Source: CALJIC01 sp039805565
GTDB taxonomy: Bacteria; Chloroflexota; Chloroflexia; Chloroflexales; Roseiflexaceae
DNA length: 5,968 nt
Assembly (NCBI GenBank): GCA_039805565.1
Contig: JBDLTZ010000144.1
Location: 1-5,968, forward strand
Direction of reading: 5' to 3'
Both the position numbers and the translations under genes were made by a program. Under the pieces are notes generated by a model, which searched no databases, was not told the origin of the DNA, and worked only from the letters and a program-made list of their open reading frames with translations. Shown piece after piece: positions 1 through 3,780 of the stretch (positions within the stretch are counted from its first letter, which is position 1; every line of letters begins with the position of its first letter).

Positions 1-2
1 GC

Positions 3-215
3 TGGCAGACGATTGCCCCGCGCTATACCCCGGCCTACGGGCTCAGCGCCGAGAAGCTGCAGACCTCGCGCGAGGCCCGCCTCGCCTACGGGCTGGTTGC
101 AAAGCACGCAGATCTCGGTCGTCCGTGGCACCCCGTTGCCGACGCCGACTTCCAGGACGACCCGGCGCCCTCGCCGTGGGTCCAGCTCAGCCTGGACTCG
201 CTGCTTGCTGCATAG
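3..215 (+). CDS. 3' end of an unrecognised gene (partial)
   Basis: An open frame enters from the left edge and stops at TAG 213-215, giving 70 visible residues that begin WQTIAPRYTPAYGL and end SLDSLLAA. It has the same direction as the cluster that follows and stops 12 bases before the next start codon, so it is probably cotranscribed. The visible part is soluble-looking, with a central helix-like stretch (SAEKLQTSREARLAYGLVAK) and then an acidic, proline-rich segment with three Trp in the whole piece. I do not recognise the family and propose no function. Codon choice (mostly G/C at third positions) matches the neighbours and supports this frame over the overlapping Arg/Pro-rich frame starting at 13, which looks like a shadow. 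Confidence 0.7.
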   Translation, partial: WQTIAPRYTPAYGLSAEKLQTSREARLAYGLVAKHADLGRPWHPVADADFQDDPAPSPWVQLSLDSLLAA

Positions 216-227
216 AAGGACACCTCC

Positions 228-758
228 ATGCACACCACACCCTCTGATGACCTGGCTGAGCTGATCGCCCGCGACAAGGCGCGGATCGCGGAACTCAGTG
301 CGGAGCTCGCCCAGCTGACCGAACGCCCGGAAGCGCTGCGGGCCGAGCGCACCCAGCTCATCCTCCAGGTGACGCACGCCGAGCTCGTTCTCGACTGGCG
401 CGCCCGCGCGGGCGTCGCCCTGGGTGATGTGTTCGCCGACCTCGACGCCATCGACCTTACCCTCAGCACCTTGACCGGCGTGGCGATCTCCGGCGAGGTG
501 CTGCTGCTCATCGTGCAGCTGCGCGACGGCCGGCACGTGCGCGTCGCGTTTGCTGGCATGCCGACGGACACCGATCTGGAATCCCTGCGCGCCTACGTAC
601 AGCGCCGCGTGGAGTGCGCGGGCATCGTGCTCGATGGCGATGGCTACCGCCTGCTGCTCATCGACAGCGATGCACTCCTGGTCGAGGGGTGTCTGCTCGC
701 AGGTGAACTCCTCGCAGTCCAACACTCAAAGGAGGACGACGATGCTGCCACGGCTTAG
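228..758 (+). CDS. Unknown 176-aa protein with N-terminal coiled coil
   Basis: The start ATG at 228 has an AAGGA Shine-Dalgarno at 216-220, seven bases upstream. Residues about 8-56 are Glu/Ala/Leu/Arg-rich with heptad-like spacing (DLAELIARDKARIAELSAEL), strongly suggesting a coiled coil. Residues about 60-160 form an alternating hydrophobic/polar region (VAISGEVLLLIVQLRDGRHVRV is typical of paired beta strands) ending in an acidic tail, KEDDDAATA. No signal peptide or convincing membrane segment is seen. The last 17 bases overlap the next gene, and the Lys-Glu-Asp tail codons double as that gene's ribosome site, so translation of the two is probably coupled. The family is not recognised. 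Small coiled-coil plus beta proteins of this kind occur in phage and plasmid operons, but that is only context. Confidence 0.8.
   Translation: MHTTPSDDLAELIARDKARIAELSAELAQLTERPEALRAERTQLILQVTHAELVLDWRARAGVALGDVFADLDAIDLTLSTLTGVAISGEVLLLIVQLRDGRHVRVAFAGMPTDTDLESLRAYVQRRVECAGIVLDGDGYRLLLIDSDALLVEGCLLAGELLAVQHSKEDDDAATA
726..735 (+). promoter_or_regulatory. Ribosome site embedded in the upstream gene
   Basis: AAAGGAGG at 728-735 lies six bases before ATG 742 and inside the last codons of the preceding gene, which ends at 758. It settles the start of the downstream protein at 742, although that frame is open without a stop back to beyond 550. The layout implies translational coupling. Confidence 0.75.
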
Positions 759-1338
759 CCGCTCGGCCGTGCTGGCCGCCATCCGCCAGTTCGACACCGA
801 GCTGCGCGCGACCGAGGCGTGGGCAGGCTGGGAGAACAACCGCGCTCACCGCTGGGCCATCGAGCACGAGGGCCAGCGATATCCGGTGAAGCAGATCGCC
901 GCGCTGGCCTCTCGCCTGCCGACGAGCGCGTTCAGCGGCGGCGAGGCGCTCAACACCCGCGTCGCGCGCCTTGGCTTCGCCATCGTGGCGCTCCAGCCGG
1001 CATCCGGGCCACTGAAGGCTCCCGCCGAATCCGCGATGGACCTCCAGCAGCGGATCGAGGCGCTCGAGCACGATTTTGCCGCAGCCCGGCTGCTCGCCAT
1101 CACGGAGCAGGCACGGCTGCGGCTCACCCTCATCGCGCTCGCGGAGACGCGTGAGTACGCGCGACACGCCGCTGGGTGCCCGGTTTCCCCCTGCACCTGC
1201 GGCTATGTCGTTGCCGACGCGCGGGCGACGGAGATCACCGCGCTTGCCTCTGGCGAGCCGTCGCTCACCACAGTGCTCACCGCTCTGCATCAGGCGCACC
1301 AAGCGCAGGAGCCGGATGCCGATGATGTGATCGCCTGA
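742..1338 (+). CDS. ScoMcrA-like N-terminal head-domain protein with Cys cluster
   Basis: This is a 198-aa protein. Residues 9-85 carry a pattern I associate with the ScoMcrA-type N-terminal 'head' domain of modification-dependent restriction proteins: an initial helix (VLAAIRQFD), a W/H-W-x-I strand around residues 36-40, then G-x-x-YPVKQIAALAS at 44-57, FSGGE at 64-68 and RLGF at 76-79. In that family the order 'hydrophobic-Y-P-K-x-I, F-x-GG, LGF' is conserved, and the domain is thought to bind DNA or help recognise modified DNA. Residues 99-141 are a predicted coiled coil. A small Cys cluster follows, H142, C146, C151 and C153, which could bind a metal but is short for a standard zinc finger. 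No nuclease motif is visible, so this would be a stand-alone reader or regulator. The gene overlaps the upstream gene by 17 bases. The domain call is by eye; the reading frame is secure. Confidence 0.75.
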   Translation: MLPRLSRSAVLAAIRQFDTELRATEAWAGWENNRAHRWAIEHEGQRYPVKQIAALASRLPTSAFSGGEALNTRVARLGFAIVALQPASGPLKAPAESAMDLQQRIEALEHDFAAARLLAITEQARLRLTLIALAETREYARHAAGCPVSPCTCGYVVADARATEITALASGEPSLTTVLTALHQAHQAQEPDADDVIA

Positions 1339-1358
1339 CGCTACCCAACCTGATCGTT

Positions 1359-1416
1359 CCCCTCGCCGGGGCGTGTCGCCACCACGCCCCGCACCGGGGC
1401 GTGGTGGGGCATGCCC
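1359..1416. promoter_or_regulatory. Competing GC hairpins in intergenic gap (possible attenuator or processing site)
   Basis: The 98-base gap 1339-1436 contains overlapping inverted repeats. Arm 1383-1391 (CACGCCCCG) pairs perfectly with 1367-1375 (7-base loop). The longer arm 1379-1391 pairs perfectly over 13 bp with 1395-1407 (3-base loop). The two hairpins share the middle arm and cannot form together. A further 10-bp palindrome, GGGCATGCCC, lies at 1407-1416, just before the AAGGAG ribosome site at 1423-1428. There is no T-tract, so this is not a standard intrinsic terminator. Possible roles are an RNA switch, an RNase processing or mRNA-stabilising site, or a protein-binding site. Confidence 0.6.
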
Positions 1417-1436
1417 AATTTCAAGGAGTACCCGCC

Positions 1437-2309
1437 ATGGACGCCACGATCCGCGACGCCATCACGAGTGCTGTCCTGTACCTCGCCGGGGTCTGTGATT
1501 ACGCGCGAAGCTTCGACGGCCAGGGCTTCAACAAGCCCGACTCGCACCTCGGCCACGACCTGGCCCGCCGCGCACAGCACCGCGACCTCGAGGGCGACGA
1601 GCTCCACGCCGCTTGGGCGCTGTGCCGCAAGTACGCCGACACGCAACTTGCGGGTGCTGGCATAGCGCTCCCGACGGAGGACGCAGTGCGCGAGCGCTTC
1701 GGCACCATCGAGCCGCCGGAGATCCCGCGCACCGCCGGCGTGATCTCGCTCGCGGACGGCGAGCTCGACGTCACCTTTCCCTACGACCCAGCGAGAGTGG
1801 AGGTCATCCGCGCCCTGCGGCGCCGCCACGGCGGCAGCGGCTTCGCCGAGCGTGACGGCGTGAAGTCGTGGCGCCTGAGCCTCGCCTCCCTCGACGACCT
1901 GCTGCGCGCCTGCCCGCACTTCGAGCGCTGGCTTGAAATCGTCGAGGCGCGCTGGCAGGCGGCTGAAGCAGTGGGGAGGCGCGAGCAGAGCGTCGCCTCG
2001 CCTGAGCGCACGGCGGAGCATGGGGTGCAGCGCTACGGCCAGATCAGCCTCCACGGGCTGCACCTGAGAATCGAGTTCCCCTACGACCCCGATCTTGTCC
2101 AGCGCATCAAGATGCTGCGCCAGACGTACGGCGGGCCGGGCTTCCAGAACGACGCGAGCGGCAAGTACTGGCTGCTGGCGTTAGCGGCGACCGAGGCGCT
2201 GACGGAGGCTTTCCCCCAGCTCACGTGGACCGCAGACGCTGAAGCGGTGCGAACACGCCGGGCGCAGCAGCGTTCGGCCTACGAGCAGCTGCCGCCGCTC
2301 TTTCGCTAG
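1437..2309 (+). CDS. Tandem HARP-like repeat protein (290 aa)
   Basis: ATG 1437 is chosen because AAGGAG (1423-1428) sits eight bases upstream; an alternative in-frame GTG at 1401 falls inside the hairpin. Residues 10-76 form an N-terminal domain with the motif DGQGFNKPDSHLG (27-39) and a later CRKYADTQLAGAGI (63-76). I recall similar 'DGxGFNKxD...KYxxQL' segments beside helicases and replication proteins of mobile elements, but cannot name the family. Residues 101-163 and 201-262 are a tandem repeat. Residues 101-149 and 201-249 align without gaps at 22 of 49 identities, sharing FPYDP, a basic helix, GG-x-GF and K-x-W-x-L. The strand-FPYD-helix-K-W-x-L layout resembles HARP domains of SMARCAL1-type annealing helicases, but no helicase motor is present. 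A DNA-binding or remodelling accessory role is inferred. The next gene starts 10 bases downstream. Confidence 0.82.
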   Translation: MDATIRDAITSAVLYLAGVCDYARSFDGQGFNKPDSHLGHDLARRAQHRDLEGDELHAAWALCRKYADTQLAGAGIALPTEDAVRERFGTIEPPEIPRTAGVISLADGELDVTFPYDPARVEVIRALRRRHGGSGFAERDGVKSWRLSLASLDDLLRACPHFERWLEIVEARWQAAEAVGRREQSVASPERTAEHGVQRYGQISLHGLHLRIEFPYDPDLVQRIKMLRQTYGGPGFQNDASGKYWLLALAATEALTEAFPQLTWTADAEAVRTRRAQQRSAYEQLPPLFR

Positions 2310-2319
2310 GGAGGGCGAC

Positions 2320-3012
2320 GTGCAGCACGAGCAACGGCCCAAGGACCCCGCCAAAATGCGTGCGGGACAGGCACGGCACCGGCAGCTGCGAGAGCAGCTC
2401 GGTGAGGAGGGCTACCGGGATTACCAGCGGGAGCGGCGGGCGGACGCACTACGACTGCACCCGGACATGCAGCAGCGGGGCGGTGTGAGCGGAAACGCCG
2501 CGCAGCTCATTGCGTGGGGTGCGGTGGAGTACATCGAGCAACGGCGGCGGGCATTCCGGGCCTGTGCGGACAAGCACGGCCCGGACATCGCCCGCCATCG
2601 GGTTGCCCGAGCCACGGAAGCGCGGCGGTGCTACCGACTTGACCACCCGACAGCAGGCGAGGCGGTGGTGCGCGCCGTGGTGGAGCAGCTTGGCTTCCGC
2701 CTCCTGCTCCCACGCACGCCGTTCGACTACCTGGCGTGGTGCGACGATCCCGGTGATGGGCCAGCGATCGACGAGCGCACGGCGGTGGTCGAGGCCACCG
2801 TCGGGCGAGCTATCGTCGATGTACTCCTCCCGATCCAGCGTATCGTGATCGAGGTGGATGGTGGCGTCCATGTGCTCACGGGGGCATACGACGAACGACG
2901 GCGGGTGATGCTGGAGGCGCACGGGCTGCGGGTGATTCGTTTCACCGACAGCCGTGTGCAGCCACTAGCTCGCGACGGAGTAGCGGCACAGCTTGTTGCT
3001 GAGTTCCGATAG
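2320..3012 (+). CDS. DUF559/Vsr-like PD-(D/E)XK endonuclease domain protein
   Basis: This 230-aa protein starts at GTG 2320, with an AGGGAGG site at 2308-2314 that overlaps the end of the previous gene. Residues 110-230 match the DUF559 (Vsr-related, PD-(D/E)XK) plan: an N-terminal helix Glu (TAGEAVV, E114), the core VDVLLP with D167, then IVIEVDGGVH with E178, D180 and H184, YDERRRVMLEAHGLRVIRF (190-208) and a final helix. These residues are the expected metal-binding set, so it is probably an active DNA endonuclease or nickase. The E114-to-D167 spacing (53 residues) looks longer than usual and includes an acidic insert (about 139-155). Residues 1-109 are very basic, with Arg/Gln helices and RGG-x-SGNAAQL (53-63), and could bind DNA; I do not recognise that half. 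It is the last gene of the cluster and is followed by a stem-loop. Target and role (defence, repair or mobilisation) are unknown. Confidence 0.85.
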   Translation: MQHEQRPKDPAKMRAGQARHRQLREQLGEEGYRDYQRERRADALRLHPDMQQRGGVSGNAAQLIAWGAVEYIEQRRRAFRACADKHGPDIARHRVARATEARRCYRLDHPTAGEAVVRAVVEQLGFRLLLPRTPFDYLAWCDDPGDGPAIDERTAVVEATVGRAIVDVLLPIQRIVIEVDGGVHVLTGAYDERRRVMLEAHGLRVIRFTDSRVQPLARDGVAAQLVAEFR

Positions 3013-3014
3013 CG

Positions 3015-3062
3015 ATAGCATCTGAGGCTCGCAGCTGGACACGTGCAAGCCTCAGATGCTAT
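3015..3062 (+). terminator. 15-bp stem-loop after the nuclease gene (probable terminator)
   Basis: A perfect 15-bp inverted repeat, 3015-3029 (ATAGCATCTGAGGCT) with 3048-3062, starts two bases after the stop codon. Inside the 18-base loop, 3031-3033 can pair with 3044-3046 and extend the stem. No T-run follows the stem, so termination would be imperfect or Rho-independent only in a loose sense. Position at the end of a five-gene run, before a new promoter, favours a terminator or 3'-end stabiliser. Confidence 0.55.
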
Positions 3063-3067
3063 TCAGC

Positions 3068-3087
3068 CTTACCCAATCTTACCCCAT
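3068..3087. repeat. Short tandem repeat, 2 x 10 bp
   Basis: CTTACCCAAT (3068-3077) is followed directly by CTTACCCCAT (3078-3087), nine of ten bases identical. It lies in the AT-richer spacer between the terminator-like hairpin and the next promoter. Function is unknown and it may be chance. Confidence 0.4.
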
Positions 3088-3104
3088 TTGGACCGCACTC
3101 GAAC

Positions 3105-3164
3105 GACGTAAAACTCGTTTCTATCATTTTGCCTACGTCTCGATTATAATAATCTAGACGTAGG
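3105..3164 (+). promoter_or_regulatory. Promoter with operator-like inverted repeat
   Basis: A perfect TATAAT box (3145-3150) lies between the arms of a 9-bp inverted repeat, CCTACGTCT (3132-3140) and AGACGTAGG (3156-3164). The core GACGTA also occurs at 3105-3110. No good -35 hexamer is seen at 16-18 bp spacing (TATCAT at 3122-3127 is poor), so the promoter may need an activator. The expected transcription start falls in the right arm. A dimeric repressor bound to the arms would block the -10 box, so repression is the likely purpose. CGGAGG at 3169-3174 then serves the ATPase remnant at 3179. Confidence 0.6.
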
Positions 3165-3178
3165 TTAACGGAGGTCGC

Positions 3179-3325
3179 ATGTTTGTCGATCGCGAGGCAG
3201 AACTAGCCTTCCTGGAGCGCGTACGGGCCAACCAACAACACCCAGGCCCAGGGCAGCTGATTATGCTGTACGGCCGGCGGCGCGTGGGCAAACCAACCAT
3301 CGCATACAACCCCACTACCCGATGA
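3179..3325 (+). pseudogene. Truncated AAA ATPase (PF01637-like), cut at Walker A
   Basis: Forty-eight codons run from ATG 3179 to TGA 3323-3325, with CGGAGG at 3169-3174 as ribosome site. Residues 1-14 (MFVDREAELAFLER) and 26-38 (QLIMLYGRRRVGK) are the hallmark N-terminus of archaeal-type AAA/STAND ATPases, whose full length is usually several hundred residues. The P-loop GxxxxGK[T/S] reads G32-RRRV-G37-K38 and then P39 instead of Thr/Ser. Nothing after it (TIAYNPTTR) resembles the family. Restoring one base does not recover the family sequence in another frame, so this is a junction and not a simple frameshift. Interruption by the adjacent recombinase module is the best explanation. The remnant lacks Walker B and sensors and cannot be a working ATPase. 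It may still be translated and pass ribosomes to the next gene, whose GTG lies one base past its stop. Confidence 0.8.
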
Positions 3326-3326
3326 G

Positions 3327-3755
3327 GTGACTCGCCAGGTTACCATCATCGACCCCGCCCATCCGCTGTTTGGCCAGAACTTTCCCCTGAGCCAGTCGCC
3401 TTCCCCTCAAGGCCCCGCCTACATTCTCATCCAACTGCCCAATGGCCGTCGGCGTGCGGTGCCGCGCGTCGCTACTGATCTGGATGGCGCACCGCCGCCA
3501 CGACCAGCGCCTGGAACCTTGCCTCGCATCTCTGTGCGTACTATCCTCCCACTCGCACACCGTGTTCGCGCCCTGGTGCTCGCGATGGAGGATTGCCATG
3601 CAGGTACGCACACCTCGCCCGGCACCGCCCAGCCACCCACCAACCAGCTCCCCGCCCCGGCTCTGGCCACAGCTGAGCCCGCAACACCAACAGCAACTGG
3701 CCTGGCGCCTCGCCGACTTGATCCGGCGCATCCGCACTTCCGCTCAAACGACTGA
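3327..3755 (+). CDS. DUF5372-like protein of a recombinase module
   Basis: The frame begins at GTG 3327 and gives up to 142 residues. Residues 5-21 (VTIIDPAHPLFGQNFPL) match the signature 'V-T-h-P-x-HPL-x-G-x-x-F' of DUF5372-type proteins. A strand pair follows (YILIQLPNGRRRAVP, 32-46), then the TDL motif (50-52) and a C-terminal helix (ISVRTILPLAHRVRALVLA, 68-86). These small proteins are found beside large serine recombinases; their function is unknown to me. The start is uncertain: no ribosome site is well spaced, the frame is open back to 3261, and the GTG lies one base after the stop of the ATPase remnant, so translation may be coupled to it. The Pro/Thr/Ala-rich tail after residue about 90 overlaps the next gene for 158 bases and may be an unselected extension. 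Confidence 0.6.
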   Translation: MTRQVTIIDPAHPLFGQNFPLSQSPSPQGPAYILIQLPNGRRRAVPRVATDLDGAPPPRPAPGTLPRISVRTILPLAHRVRALVLAMEDCHAGTHTSPGTAQPPTNQLPAPALATAEPATPTATGLAPRRLDPAHPHFRSND

Positions 3756-3780
3756 GGAGGTGCCGCATGCCAAGCCGTGA
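3598..3780 (+). CDS. Small Leu/Arg-rich protein (60 aa) of the recombinase module
   Basis: ATG 3598 has GGAGGA (3587-3592) five bases upstream. The protein has a Pro-rich N-terminus (1-20), then LWPQLSPQHQQQLAWRLADL (22-41) continuing into IRRIR, a single amphipathic helix with the pattern 'LW-x-x-L-x(7)-L-x(3)-LA-x-L-x-RR'. I recall equivalent short proteins directly before serine recombinases in related elements, always overlapping or touching the recombinase start, with no known function. Here its stop (3778-3780) lies 14 bases inside the recombinase gene, giving coupled translation. It could be a recombination accessory or directionality factor, but this is only a guess from position and size. 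It overlaps the DUF5372-like frame in another phase. Confidence 0.6.
   Translation: MQVRTPRPAPPSHPPTSSPPRLWPQLSPQHQQQLAWRLADLIRRIRTSAQTTEEVPHAKP

Noticed and set aside
550..741. N-terminal extension of the head-domain protein from ATG 550
   Set aside because: The added residues are Cys/Ser/Arg-rich shadow sequence of the upstream gene; AAAGGAGG directly before ATG 742 marks the real start.
658..1302. Minus-strand open frame (214 aa)
   Set aside because: Antisense to the head-domain gene; Arg/Gly/Ala-rich composition typical of a GC-rich shadow frame.
1401..1436. GTG 1401 as the start of the tandem-repeat protein
   Set aside because: It lies inside the right arm of the hairpin without a ribosome site; ATG 1437 has AAGGAG at proper spacing.
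1341..2063. Long minus-strand open frame (240 aa)
   Set aside because: It lies antisense to the tandem-repeat protein, whose internal repeat and ribosome site are convincing. Long antisense frames are expected at this GC content.
3013..3178. Spacer considered as a small RNA gene
   Set aside because: The stem-loop and promoter elements are explained by the flanking genes; no promoter-to-terminator unit in the right order was seen.
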